Positions 32,375-50,716 of a stretch of 64,000 nucleotides of DNA are shown here, in pieces (the first letter of the stretch is position 1; each line of letters starts with the position of its first letter). The stretch spans positions 36,001 to 100,000 of the forward strand of contig NW_022204641.1 in assembly GCF_008831285.2 (NCBI RefSeq), given 5' to 3'. The translations under genes and the position numbers were made by a program. Origin of the DNA: Nymphaea colorata (taxonomy: Eukaryota; Streptophyta; Magnoliopsida; Nymphaeales; Nymphaeaceae). The notes under the pieces are model-generated. The model did not search any database. It was not told the origin of the DNA and worked only from the letters and a program-made list of their open reading frames with translations.

Positions 32375-33352
32375 AATGAAACAAAGAAATCGAGGAATGA
32401 GTGCTCCTCGTCACGAGGGAGAGGGAGGGAACCCAAGAATCCCTTTTTCTTTTTTTCTTTTAATATAACTATAACTGATGTTTCGCTCCTTTGATGAAAA
32501 CATTTAGTTAAATCCTATTTCCCACATCCCGATGGAAATACCATGTCCTGCGTACCATGGAGCAGGTGGACTTATGGAACAATCATACCATGAAGTGATT
32601 TTAGTCCATCAAAACTATTTTTCATGCGTATGAAATTCCACTGAATTCTTTCATTTTCATATTATTAACAAGTTTCATAAGTATGTATTCATCACATATA
32701 TCAGGTCAGAGTACAGAATCCATATTTTAGGATTTTAGGACCAATATTTCGAATCAATACATTACATTATATATAGATGAAGATAAGAATAGATGAAGAT
32801 AAGATGGATCATACCCAGTAAATTATCCCTCTTTTGTCACCTTTCTTTTTATTCATCTTTCTTAATGCTTGTTTCTTGATGACCAAACAATTGGATTTTT
32901 TAGAACCACTCCCGTTTTGCCGACTATTTCGGATTTCATCATCGGTATTTTTCAGAATTATCCCCTCGATTATTCCTGGGATGTGGATAATCAGTGAAAC
33001 AATTCGAAATAATTGATTGATATAACAAAAGAGTTTTTCTCGAAATACGAATAATATTCATGTTTGTTACTTCAAGTGCTTCTTTCTGGCATTCATCAAA
33101 AAGACCAAATGAACATGCAATTGATCCGAATTTGACCGATTGAGATGTCTGGGGCCACTATTTCATTACCTCCGCATTCGAAATAAATTAACCCTTATTC
33201 CATTTCTGGAGACAAGGACTAAACAAATTACACAATGGAAAATAGATCCATAGGTTCCATACCTCGTTATAGAACTCGTGCTTCATACATCATACAAATA
33301 TCAGACATAGTCAACAAATGAATCAGGTTCATTAACAATTCACGGATTGGAA
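32375..33352. other. ycf4-cemA spacer
   Basis: About 980 bases non-coding; the 60-residue open frame at 32834-33016 is hydrophobic but matches no plastid protein I know. Confidence 0.6.
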
Positions 33353-34042
33353 GTGACGAAAAAGAAAGCATTGAATCCCCTACCATATCTTGCATCTATC
33401 GTATTTCTGCCTTGGGGAATTTCTCTCTCATTTAATAAAAGTATGGAACCTTGGGTGACTAATTGGTGGAATACCAGCCAATCCGAAACTTTTTTGAATG
33501 ATATTCAAGAAAAGAACATTCTAGAAGGATTCATCAAATTAGAAGAACTTTTCTTGTTGGACGAAATGATAAAGGAGTATCCGGAGACACATATACAAAA
33601 GCTTCGTATAGGAATCCACAAAGAAACGATACAATTGGTAAGAATGCACAATCAAGATCATATACATATTATTTTGCATTTCTCGACAAATATAACCTGT
33701 TTCGCTATTCTAAGTGCTTATTCTATTCTGGGTAATGAAGAACTTATCACTCTGAATTCTTGGGTTCAGGAATTCCTCTATAACTTAAGCGACACAATAA
33801 AAGCTTTTTCCATTCTCTTATTAACCGATTTATGTATTGGATTCCATTCGCCCCACGCTTGGGAACTAATGATTGGTTCGTTCTACAAAGATTTTGGATT
33901 TGTTCAGAATGATAAAATTATATCCGGTCTCGTTTCTACCTTTCCGGTCATTCTAGATACAATTTTGAAATATTGGATCTTTCATTATTTAAACCGTGTA
34001 TCTCCTTCACTTGTAGTGATTTATCATTCACTGAATGAGTGA
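33353..34042 (+). CDS. cemA: Chloroplast envelope membrane protein CemA, GTG start
   Basis: Inner-envelope protein (Ycf10) linked to proton extrusion and CO2 uptake. The family start position reads GTG ACG AAA AAG AAA GCA at 33353; no ATG is available at this place, so a GTG start giving 229 residues fits the family length exactly. Several hydrophobic helices ([44 protein letters not shown]) and the C-terminal [23 protein letters not shown] are clear. No frameshift. Confidence 0.92.
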   Translation: MTKKKALNPLPYLASIVFLPWGISLSFNKSMEPWVTNWWNTSQSETFLNDIQEKNILEGFIKLEELFLLDEMIKEYPETHIQKLRIGIHKETIQLVRMHNQDHIHIILHFSTNITCFAILSAYSILGNEELITLNSWVQEFLYNLSDTIKAFSILLLTDLCIGFHSPHAWELMIGSFYKDFGFVQNDKIISGLVSTFPVILDTILKYWIFHYLNRVSPSLVVIYHSLNE

Positions 34043-34251
34043 AGAACTGATTTAATCTGATAACATAAAGAAAATTGTAATGTCACTTTGTATATAAACA
34101 AACCATTCAAAATCTTACTCATTCTTTATGCTTTGACTCGTCGAGGGGATTAGATTACTTCTGTATTCCATACAATGGCAGAATCGGGGATAGGGAACTA
34201 TACTGACTCCCTACCTAATTTATTGTAGAAATTTCCGGGATCAATGATTAG

Positions 34252-35223
<972 letters not shown>

Positions 35224-36448
35224 ATCCACGGATTCCTCAACATAGAGCTGGTAAAAAAGCTGAATTTTTTTTGATCGCAATTATATTATGTGTATGCGCG
35301 GTCAAAAATCATGGAAAGCCCCTTTTTGCTTGCTTTTTATTATACTATTTCGAGATATCGGAGATGACTTGTATTCCAGATTAGAAAATAGCAATAGTAT
35401 GGAATTGCAAAAGAAGATGATTGGATCAAAATTTACAAAATTTAGTTTAGTGTGATTATGCCAGGTTTCTTATTGCCACATGGTAAATGGCACGTAATGC
35501 CTCAATACTTTTAGATTCTATATCTAATAAACGCATAAGTGGGAAGCAGGGGTAGAAAGCAGGATAAATGAAGAAAAAAGGAAGGCTCCAGGAAAGATTA
35601 CTCGTCTCCCAAATCTTCTTTCTACAAAGAAAGAAAAGTAATTTTCCGCTCTTTCGTTGCGTCGAAATAATAAAGGTTCTGGGTCTCATTCGTCAAATCA
35701 AATAAATATGAATTGCGGGTTTATCGGAACCTCTTTGAATTCATAAGAAAGAAGAGAAGTATGGGGGATAAAAAAAGAGGGGCAAGAGAAACTCCATTGA
35801 GCAAATGGAATTTTTGCAATGAACTTATAATTTTCAATGAACTTATAAAAAGAAAAAAGACTCGCTTAAAAAGATTTTTCATGTTCTAATTCCGGGTCAA
35901 AAAGTGGAAATCTTGGGTTTTCGGGCATATCAAAATCCTTATTAATTTGATTATCTTATTATACCTTATTATCTGATCTCATCACTCACATCAAAGTGAC
36001 AGTTCAAACTTTATTTTTCTATAGTTTCCTAGTTTCCAATTAGTTTAGTATAGGAATGATTTGTAAGGTGTTTCATCTGTAGAAATCCATATTATTTATG
36101 TCATTCAAAAGATCCTTCTTTCTTTACTTTATTCTTACTTCGGAAAAGTCCACACTATATCTATAGATACTATGAATCAATCAGTGGATTCAACATTTCA
36201 AAAACATTATAAAAAATTAAGGAATGTAGTAATTTCATCGGGGCCAATCAACCATTTTTCATTTAGAAAAATCTAATACATGTATATATTATGATTGTGT
36301 TGACTGGATGAATTTCCACCTCTTATGGAATGGGTCAAGGTCTTGGTCGAAGAGTAAGAACTCAACAGGACCTCAAATCCATATAAGGAGGGGTCAGGTC
36401 CTGTTGAGTTCTTACTCTTTCATGTCTACAGTACGGTTCATCCGATTA
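35224..36448. other. petA-psbJ spacer (convergent)
   Basis: About 1.2 kb non-coding between convergent genes. Contains the strong hairpin at 36350-36419 after psbJ. No gene seen. Confidence 0.65.
36350..36419 (-). terminator. Perfect 24-bp-stem hairpin after psbJ
   Basis: Arms 36350-36373 (AAGAGTAAGAACTCAACAGG...) and 36396-36419 are exact inverted repeats over 24 bases with a 22-base loop. It begins 30 bases beyond the psbJ stop on the minus strand and is well placed as the 3' end of the psbE-F-L-J mRNA. Confidence 0.85.
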
Positions 36449-36571
36449 TTACAGGGATGATCCCAATCCGGAATATGATCCGTAGAAGAAAACGCCGATT
36501 AAACCGATCACAAGAATACCAGTTACAGTACCTATCAGCCAAAGAGGAATCCTTCCAGTAGTATCGGCCAT
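36449..36571 (-). CDS. psbJ: Photosystem II PsbJ
   Basis: [20 protein letters not shown]...GLGSSL, 40 residues, complete. Single-helix subunit next to cytochrome b559 affecting plastoquinone exchange. Last gene of psbE-F-L-J. Confidence 0.95.
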   Translation of the reverse strand: MADTTGRIPLWLIGTVTGILVIGLIGVFFYGSYSGLGSSL

Positions 36572-36687
36572 TTACCTCACTTCCCTCCCCATTTCATCAA
36601 GTGGTCATGCTATAGACATAAACAGTCATGGATAGTTATGGGTATGATATCCTTCCGAATGAGATAAGAGAATTTCCTTTCTTTCTC

Positions 36688-36834
<147 letters not shown>

Positions 36835-36839
36835 TTATT

Positions 36840-38567
<1,728 letters not shown>

Positions 38568-38663
38568 ATGCCTACTATAGCTAGTTATTTCGGTTTTCTA
38601 CTGACTGCTTCAACTATAACCCCAGCTCTATTTATTGGTCTGAGCAAGATACGACTTATTTGA
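38568..38663 (+). CDS. petL: Cytochrome b6f subunit PetL
   Basis: [31 protein letters not shown], 31 residues as usual (written here in two pieces of the reading). One membrane helix; stabilises the b6f dimer. ATG present, so no start editing needed. Confidence 0.92.
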   Translation: MPTIASYFGFLLTASTITPALFIGLSKIRLI

Positions 38664-38871
38664 AATTAATTGAATGAACAATCAAATCAGAAAAATGAGA
38701 ATTTTAAAATTCAGATTTCTGTAAGATTCCATTCCAGGTATTCTATGGTTTTGACTTCCAGCATCAATTGAAAATTCGTGGACGTTGAGATTACTGGGTG
38801 ATGCAGATTATTATTTGGATTAGAGATAGATATTACCTTTTCTCCCCTTTCAAACAAGACAACAAATCGAA

Positions 38872-38984
<113 letters not shown>

Positions 38985-39101
38985 TTGAGTAAGATTTCTT
39001 TTTTCTTGTCATTGACCTCCTATCCTTGACCCTCAGGAGGTCAAATTGAATTCGATTGATGTTCGCAATTCAAGTTAATGTGATTCGATACAAAGTAGCA
39101 T

Positions 39102-39175
39102 CACGCTCTGTAGGATTTGAACCTACGACATCGGGTTTTGGAGACCCGCGTTCTACCAAACTGAACTAAGAGCGC
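39102..39175 (-). tRNA. trnW-CCA: tRNA-Trp (CCA)
   Basis: 74-nt minus-strand tRNA GCGCTCTTAGTTCAG with anticodon CCA in CTCCAAAA and GGTTCAAATCC T arm. All stems pair. Confidence 0.95.
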
Positions 39176-39307
39176 TTTATCACGACAAGAGATAATCTTT
39201 TCCCAATACTTCTTAGCTTGCATATAGTATCATTAAATGATACTAATGATCATGCCATCCCCAATTTCAATTGATCCCATGTTACTGCCTGTAAGATAAG
39301 TAATAGG

Positions 39308-39381
39308 TAGGGATGACAGGATTTGAACCCGTGACATTTTGTACCCAAAACAAACGCGCTACCAAACTGCGCTACATCCCT
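39308..39381 (-). tRNA. trnP-UGG: tRNA-Pro (UGG)
   Basis: 74-nt minus-strand tRNA AGGGATGTAGCGCAG with anticodon TGG in TTTGGGTA and GGTTCAAATCC T arm. Follows trnW on the same strand. Confidence 0.95.
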
Positions 39382-39774
39382 TTCAATTGTTGTACAGTGT
39401 CATTGTAGAGAATCCCTGTCTTCTTTTCCACACCGTTATTTCCTTTAAATATATCTATATACATTTCTCTTGCCATTTTTTCTTTTTGGTCTCATAACAT
39501 AAAATAAAAGAGTTAGAATTATGTATATATGAAATCCAAGGTGAAATACAACGTATAAAAGAATGAGTATTTATATGCTCAAGAACAAAAAAAAATAACG
39601 GAACGGGGCACTTACTTTTTCTTTTATTCAGGGGCAGGAGTATCTCATCTACTGGATCGTTGTACATATCCATTTTAGTTAATTAAGGATTCCGCACACA
39701 AATACAAGTGATCCACAACTATATATATAATATATCTGATCATATATGTGTTAAATAAAGAAGGAGGATTTTCA
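39382..39774. other. trnP-psaJ spacer
   Basis: Non-coding, AT-rich; AAGGAGGA near 39761 is a probable psaJ ribosome site. No gene seen. Confidence 0.6.
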
Positions 39775-39909
39775 ATGCGAGATATCAAAACATACCTTTC
39801 CGTAGCGCCTGTGCTAACTACTCTATGGTTCGGTTCTTTAGCAGGTCTATTGATAGAGATCAATCGTTTATTCCCAGATGCGTTGACATTCCCCTTTTTT
39901 TCATTCTAG
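39775..39909 (+). CDS. psaJ: Photosystem I subunit IX
   Basis: [20 protein letters not shown]...TFPFFSF, 44 residues, complete. Single-helix protein next to PsaF that supports plastocyanin docking. AAGGAGGA lies eight bases before the ATG. Confidence 0.95.
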   Translation: MRDIKTYLSVAPVLTTLWFGSLAGLLIEINRLFPDALTFPFFSF

Positions 39910-40370
39910 TTATCGGTGTGGTATTATCGATGTGGTAGAAGATGTTGGCTAACAATAGCAATAAATTCTCTGTTTGTTAAATAGCCCCTGTCCCTCCCTT
40001 CACTTTTGTTGAGTAGGGAAATAGAAAGAATAAAAGTGAATTAAACCTCAGCAAAACTCGGATTCGGGGTAGAAGAAATAGAGGGAGAACAGAAATAGAA
40101 ATGTGGATCTAGGCTTGGATATTCAAGATTAGATAAGATACTTAAATTAAGTGATACTGAAATAAAATACTGAGATTAGGAATAGTAATTGAATTGTAGT
40201 AAATAGTTGTATTACGTATTACTCTATTCTATTGATTACAACTTGCAACGAAATCTTTCATAATTAGATTTCCAGTTAGCAACTTCTATTTTTTTCCTTT
40301 CTCCTTTCTTCTTCTTCGGATTGAAGAAGAGAAGAAAGAGTTGGGGGAATCCAAAATACAAAGGAGGTTT
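39910..40370. other. psaJ-rpl33 spacer
   Basis: Non-coding; ends with AAAGGAGG just before rpl33. No gene seen. Confidence 0.6.
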
Positions 40371-40577
40371 ATGCCCAAGGGTAAAAATCCCAGAGTTACG
40401 GTTATTTTGGAATGTACCAGTTGTGTCCGAAATGGTGCCGATAAGAAGAAGGAATCACCGGGCATTTCCAGATATATTACTCAAAAGAATCGACACAATA
40501 CACCTGGTCGATTGGAATTGAAGAAATTCTGTCCCTATTGTTACAAACATACGATTCACGGGGAGATAAAGAAATAG
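40371..40577 (+). CDS. rpl33: Ribosomal protein bL33, large subunit
   Basis: 68 residues from [20 protein letters not shown] to ...[13 protein letters not shown] and CPYC pairs form a zinc-ribbon. Start chosen at 40371, right behind AAAGGAGG, instead of the in-frame ATG at 40341. Two residues longer than the 66-residue eudicot form, in the ADKKKESPG loop. Confidence 0.95.
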   Translation: MPKGKNPRVTVILECTSCVRNGADKKKESPGISRYITQKNRHNTPGRLELKKFCPYCYKHTIHGEIKK

Positions 40578-40742
40578 ATTGAATGCGGTGTTGCCTTGCG
40601 TGTGCCAACATTTTAAGGAACGGGAAGGAATTACATATAACATATCTAGGAGCAAATAAAATGCCATTTCGGGCGGATCCGAGATGAATGAAGAAATGGT
40701 ATTTTAGAGAAGAAATGGTATTTTAGAGATAAGGAATAAACC

Positions 40743-41048
40743 ATGGAGAAATTCAAGCGACCCTTTCGTAAATCCAAGCGATCTTTTCGTAGGCGTTTGC
40801 CCCCAATTGGGTTGGGGGATCGAATTGATTATAGAAACATGAGTTTAATTAGTCGATTTATTAGTGAACAAGGAAAAATATTACCTAGGCGAGTGAATAG
40901 ATTGACCTTGAAACAACAACGATTAATTACTATTGCTATAAAACAAGCTCGTATTTTATCTTTGTTACCTTTTCTTAATAATGAGAAACAATTTGAGAGA
41001 GCCGAGTCGATTTCTAGAACTACCGGCACTAGAACCAGAAAAAAATAG
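40743..41048 (+). CDS. rps18: Ribosomal protein bS18, small subunit
   Basis: Complete, 101 residues. N-terminal basic repeat ([17 protein letters not shown]), then the conserved [20 protein letters not shown] core and [24 protein letters not shown]. Forms a platform pair with bS6 in the 30S. Same strand as psaJ-rpl33; no frameshift. Confidence 0.96.
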   Translation: MEKFKRPFRKSKRSFRRRLPPIGLGDRIDYRNMSLISRFISEQGKILPRRVNRLTLKQQRLITIAIKQARILSLLPFLNNEKQFERAESISRTTGTRTRKK

Positions 41049-41328
41049 AAATAGGACCACTCTTCAATCGAATCAGAACTCAAATCATAACTCAAATTGA
41101 TGTGATACTTTGTTCGTAAGATCCGGAGCTCATATTCAATTGTCGTGTCGGAAGAAAAAAGAAAGAATGGGGGAAGAAGACCCATTTCTTTATTGAAATG
41201 GGTTCGTTCATTCCTACTACATTTTATTTTCCTTTACATTGCTATTTTGACTCTACCTTCCCGGGGTCATTCTCCGGGAAACTCTGTTTCATTTCAATTA
41301 TTCCGTCGGACTCCTCCGATCAATCTCC

Positions 41329-41676
41329 TTATTTAAGGATATCATTGGAAATCATGTAAAGGCAATTCCTATTTGATATAGCTATTTGTGCAAGTATTTT
41401 ACGATTAAGAAGGAGCTGCTTCTTGCGCAGATCGTGTATTAATCGACTATAGGGTACCCCATTCTCGCGGGTTACTGCATTTATCCGAGTGATCCACAAA
41501 CGACGAAAATCTCGCTTTTGCCTTCCTCTACCCCTATGGCTGGAAACCAAAGCCCTTATTTTCTGTTGAGTAGCAGTTCGAGTAAGTCTTGAATGAGCTC
41601 CTCGAAAGCTTGATGCAAATAAACGAATTTTCCTTCGACGCCTCCGCGCAATATATCCACGTCTAACTCTTGTCAT
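41329..41676 (-). CDS. rpl20: Ribosomal protein bL20, large subunit
   Basis: 115 residues, [20 protein letters not shown] to ...[10 protein letters not shown]. Early 50S assembly protein binding 23S rRNA. The conserved [22 protein letters not shown] block is complete. Convergent with rps18; upstream lies the 5' exon of rps12. Confidence 0.96.
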   Translation of the reverse strand: MTRVRRGYIARRRRRKIRLFASSFRGAHSRLTRTATQQKIRALVSSHRGRGRQKRDFRRLWITRINAVTRENGVPYSRLIHDLRKKQLLLNRKILAQIAISNRNCLYMISNDILK

Positions 41677-42421
41677 AGTTTAAAATGGGACTTTGATGAA
41701 TAAGATTTTCATGAATAACTAATTGATTTTCATTTCTTTTCTTTCAGTCATTCTTTTTCCTTCTCTTGGTCTAAGCAAAACGGATTCTTCCGGTGTATAA
41801 AATAAAAATTCCGATGGCTTTCTTTTGCTACTATAACCTTCCCAACCACGATTTGTTATTTCTTACAGGCAGTTCATTTCCCCATGAATAAATAGTGGGT
41901 TCCATCGTTTCTATGGTTACTTCTTAAACGGCGAGGTCCTATCTATACACCGGAGCCCTTTCCCTCATTTAATCAATGTTATTGGTAACTTGTACAGTTC
42001 ACACCATTTGGCTCTACCCATGAATTAGCCAGTAATAGGTCTTTTCACAACGAGATCTATCCATACAGTGACGGTATTTAATTATGAAGGTTGGCTAGGT
42101 AGCTGACCCTATCAGTCCGTTCTTTCATAAGTAAGAGCACCAATATAACTTTATGCTTTTTAAATACTATTTCCCCGCTTAATGGATAACCATTCGCTAC
42201 CAATGAGGAATCGCTTTTCATCCCAAATTCAAATCAAGGCGATTGGATTTGCACCAATGGAAACCATAAATTCCATACACAATAGAGGTATATGATAGAT
42301 TAGATCTTTTTTAAAAATGTAGTTCTTCCATTCTACCCCATTCATTTTCATTGGCACTGGTCATTGATACTGGAAAAATGGTTTAGTTTAGGTCACAGTT
42401 CATGATCTGAACGAGTCACAC
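41677..42421. other. rpl20-rps12 spacer with start of trans-intron
   Basis: About 745 bases. The stretch next to 42421, starting GTGTGACTCG, must be the 5' half of the trans-spliced group II intron of rps12. No other gene seen. Confidence 0.65.
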
Positions 42422-42535
42422 ATACACCCTAGTACATGTTCCTCTACGCTGAGGGCATCCTCGAAGAGCAGGAGATTTCGTGACATTTCTCATTGGCTGT
42501 CTTGTGTTTCTAATAAGTTGTTTAATAGTTGGCAT
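42422..42535 (-). CDS. rps12: Ribosomal protein uS12, 5' exon (trans-spliced)
   Basis: Exon 1, 114 nt, 38 codons: [20 protein letters not shown]...GTCTRVY, followed by GTGTGACTCG, a group II intron start. The other exons, normally in the inverted repeat, are outside the window and join by trans-splicing. Intact and in frame. uS12 is at the decoding centre. Confidence 0.94.
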
Positions 42536-42652
42536 GCTGAATCGTATATAGAATCGGTTGGTTTAGATCGATCCTAACCTGATGATTATGAATTACTTTC
42601 ATTTGAGTTGAAGATTCTACTTCGAACCATGGTTCGAAGTAGAATTACCGAT

Positions 42653-44673
42653 TTACACAAAATCCGCGCTATTTTCGACTGCTACAAGATCAACAATGCC
42701 ATGAGCTTGGGCTTCTGTTGCTGACATAAAAACATCCCTTTCCATGTCTTCAGATACAACCCATAAAGGTTTGCCCGTTCTTTGTACATAAACTCTTGTT
42801 AGTATTTCGCGAAGTTTCAACAGTTCTTCCGCTTCCAGGATAAATTCTCCTGCTTGTGCCTCATAAAAAGAACTAGCAGGTTGGTGGATCATAACCCTGA
42901 TTATAATATGTCATAATGAACGATTCCTCTATCTCGCAAAATGGAGCGAAAAGAATAAATAAAAATAAAAAAGATAGAAAACCGTACAGGCAATTTTTGC
43001 ACATTGCATACGGCTCCGCAATGGAATCTACTCTTCTCTTACATCAAAGAAAGAGACAAATAGATCTATCAGATCCAAATCGTTGGATGATCCATTTACC
43101 ACCCTTCTCCTCGTAGGAACAAAAAAATACTATGATGGTTCCGTTGCTTTAGATAATATATTCATCTCTCTTCTATGATTCAGCAATCCCAAAGTTTCTT
43201 TCTGGTCTGAGTCTGATTAAATAAGAAAAATGATAAGGAAAATGATCCCTTTCTTTTCATGCTTAGAAATATTCAGACTCATGTTGTGTAAGGAAAAGGG
43301 GTTGTTTGTGACGCTGAAATGGACCCCGATAAATAACATAGGAATAAGATCAAATCGGGACTAACCTTTTGTTTCATACTACTATCTCGATACATAATCA
43401 TGTTATGAAGAAGCAATAATGATTTGCTCATATCGAACTAAACGTGCCATGCTATTATTACTTATATATTCCATATGGCGAAGGCATAGTCTTATTTTTT
43501 CTTCAAGTCAAATAAAAACTCATTGGCGCCGAGCGTGAGGGAATGCTAGACGTTTGGTAAATTCTCCTCCGACCAGGATGAAAGATCCCATCGAAGCGGC
43601 TAATCCCATGCATATTGTATGTACGTCTGGTGGAACAATTTGCATAGCATCATAAATAGCTATTCCCGGTATTACCCATCCGCCGGGAGAATTTATAAAC
43701 AAATAGAGATCCCTGGTATTATCTTCCATACTGAGATATACCATGAGACCAACAAGTTGATTCGAGATCTCGCTATCAACGCCTTGGCCTAAAAAAGTAA
43801 TCTTTCTCGATGAAGTCGGTTGATTAGGAAAAATTGTATCCCCGCAGAACCGTACACGCACCTTTCGATACATACGGTTCAAAAAAGTTCGAAAAAAAAA
43901 TAATCAATGTGTCGATTCCAGACCTATTCTTTTTGAGTTTAGGCGTTTTCCTGACGAAGGGGTTTATTTTCATTTGCATTTTCCACAAAAATTAGTTTTG
44001 GTTTGCCCTCCTAACCTACAAAAAGAATTCACTGAACATCTTTTTATTGATGTATTCTTTTGATTGATGTATTGTTTCATCGAGATCCAAATCGCGATGC
44101 CATTTTCTTGTTCCTGAATGGGCCTCTTCACTTATTTTAGGTTTATGCTCTACTCCGGGTAAAGATTCGCCCGAATTCCATTTGCACATATAGGACAAAT
44201 GACCCCAGTACCACTTATTTTTTTCTTACGACTTTTTTATGCCTTCCACCAACCAAGTATTCGATGTATTCATCACATTTATATTTATTAGTGGTTTGAG
44301 ATCACTCCTATGGTCTTATTTCTGATAGATGATAGAAGTTGTAATCAATATTACCCATTTGGTATTTTCTGAACGGAGCCTGGATACTTCATTTTATTGT
44401 TCCAAGTCAACCATAGATTATTCTAATTGATAAGATAATATTTATCTTTCAAACGAATTGATCCATTTGCACATTTCACGCTCCGAATTATTGAATTGAT
44501 TTGATGATTCAATCAATCTTTCTTAGGCGAAAGAGAGTATATCTCGATCAGGGGAGAGAACGGGGAAATCCCATATGACCCAATATGTCCGACAAGTCGC
44601 ACTATATGTCAACCCAAACTGCATCTTCCTCTCCAGGACTCCGAAAAGGGACTTTTGGAACACCAATGGGCAT
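42653..44673 (-). CDS. clpP: ATP-dependent Clp protease proteolytic subunit (two introns), one frameshift as read
   Basis: Serine protease core of the stromal Clp complex. Exon 1 44603-44673 ([20 protein letters not shown]..., 71 nt), exon 2 43532-43822 (291 nt against 292), exon 3 about 42653-42898. Catalytic Ser is in [11 protein letters not shown], His in MIHQP at the start of exon 3, Asp in MERDVFMSA. One T is missing in the T-run near 43792 (RLLFLGQG), shifting exon 2. Exon 3 extends past ...IVDLVAVE with ENSADFV, a common C-terminal variation. Exon boundaries at intron 2 are less sure. Confidence 0.92.
42899..43531 (-). other. clpP group II intron 2
   Basis: About 633 bases between exons 2 and 3. 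A domain V hairpin (GGAGCCGTATGCAATG...GTACGGTTTT) is visible near 42980-43018. The 5' boundary lacks a clear GTGYG start. Confidence 0.7.
43823..44602 (-). other. clpP group II intron 1
   Basis: Starts GTGCGACTTG right after exon 1 and ends CCTAAT before exon 2; domain V-like GAACCGTATG...GTACGGTTCT at 43840-43880. No ORF. Confidence 0.75.
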
Positions 44674-46642
<1,969 letters not shown>

Positions 46643-46785
46643 TACAACATTTCTTTCATATGTCTAGCCTATGTTTCATATAGGGTACTGGAGAAATATT
46701 AATTCGAATCATCACCTATTACTCTTGACCTTTACTTGTCTGGGAAATGATCCCAAATGAACAGGTATGGAAGCTATAATTGTAA

Positions 46786-46908
<123 letters not shown>

Positions 46909-46924
46909 TTTTTCATTATCTCAA

Positions 46925-46965
46925 TTGAAATGATGACCCTCCGATGAGGAGGGTCATCATTTCAA
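46925..46965. terminator. Perfect 18-bp-stem hairpin between psbT and psbN
   Basis: Arms 46925-46942 (TTGAAATGATGACCCTCC) and 46948-46965 are exact inverted repeats with a 5-base loop. It lies between convergent psbT and psbN and ends one base before the psbN stop codon; it can act as a bidirectional 3'-end structure. Confidence 0.85.
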
Positions 46966-47109
<144 letters not shown>

Positions 47110-47203
47110 TCAAGACCACGATGGATCTACGATAAGATAGTTTATTTACAACGGAATCGTATACAAAGTCAACAGATCTCAAACAATGCACGGAATAGGA
47201 TTT

Positions 47204-47425
47204 ATGGCTACACAAACCATTGAGGGTAGTTCCAGATCTGGGCCAAGACGGACTATTGTAGGCGATTTATTAAAACCATTGAATTCGGAATATGGTAAAG
47301 TAGCCCCTGGATGGGGAACTACACCCCTTATGGGTGTCGCAATGGCTCTATTTGCAGTATTCCTATCTATTATTTTGGAGATTTATAATTCTTCCGTTTT
47401 ACTGGATGGTATTTCATTAAGTTAG
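47204..47425 (+). CDS. psbH: Photosystem II phosphoprotein PsbH
   Basis: 73 residues from [20 protein letters not shown] to ...[11 protein letters not shown]-terminal Thr after the initiator Met is the phosphorylation site of the family; one helix follows ([19 protein letters not shown]). Start at 47204, not the in-frame ATG at 47186. Confidence 0.96.
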   Translation: MATQTIEGSSRSGPRRTIVGDLLKPLNSEYGKVAPGWGTTPLMGVAMALFAVFLSIILEIYNSSVLLDGISLS

Positions 47426-47553
47426 GTCCAGAAGAACGGATAAGTCCTAACTTTCAATAAAAAAAAGAATCACTTAGGATTCGGATTTCTAGGTCATCTC
47501 ATTCTGTTTGGTAGTTCGACCGCGGAATTCTTTTGTTTCGGTATTTCCGGAAT

Positions 47554-48999
<1,446 letters not shown>

Positions 49000-49203
49000 A
49001 GAAGACAGAGCATAGGTATTTGTAATAGATCATATAATATATTGTTTGGGTAGGAACAAAAAAATAGTATTTGTATTTCATTGCTATAAATATGGATTAT
49101 TGAAAAGAATAAGACATGTTATTTGGATATTTCCCTTCAACCACGAAGTATTTTTTATTTGATACGAACAGTTGAAGTGGATTCTCGGAGGAGAGGATGG
49201 ATT

Positions 49204-50339
<1,136 letters not shown>

Positions 50340-50716
50340 GGCGGGATATTACGTATGTATCTAGTTAGGCATACTTCAAAGTTTATCCTCCTAGATACAT
50401 CTCTTTCATTTGATTATAGATCTATTCTGAAGAATCCACGAATACAGACTATGCTGAAGATTCAAAACAGACTTTGTTTTTGTTTCTTCTTTTTTCGTTA
50501 GTGTGTATATTTTAGTGTGTATATTGATTATATATTACAAATTATTATTCAATTCGAATTGAATAATAATTTGTAATATATAGGAAGAATAATTATAGTA
50601 TAATTTTATAGTTAGTTTAGTTATAAAAAATAAGAAATAAGATAAAGATAAGAAAATAATAGAAATTTTATTTCATTATTTTCTAGTTAATAAATAGTCT
50701 TTCATTTATAATTTTT
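50340..50716. other. petD-rpoA spacer
   Basis: About 380 bases between convergent genes, very AT-rich, containing the palindrome at 50529-50582 and a GTGTGTATATT direct repeat near 50501-50524. Confidence 0.6.
50529..50582. repeat. Perfect 54-bp palindrome
   Basis: Arms 50529-50555 and 50556-50582 are exact reverse complements over 27 bases with no loop; the centre is GAATTC-like (AATTCGAATT). It lies between the 3' ends of petD (plus) and rpoA (minus), where a bidirectional 3'-end hairpin is expected. Confidence 0.9.

Noticed and set aside
32834-33016. Hydrophobic 60-codon open frame between ycf4 and cemA
   Set aside because: No conserved gene is known in this spacer, there is no ribosome site, and AT-rich DNA often gives Phe/Leu/Ile-rich frames.
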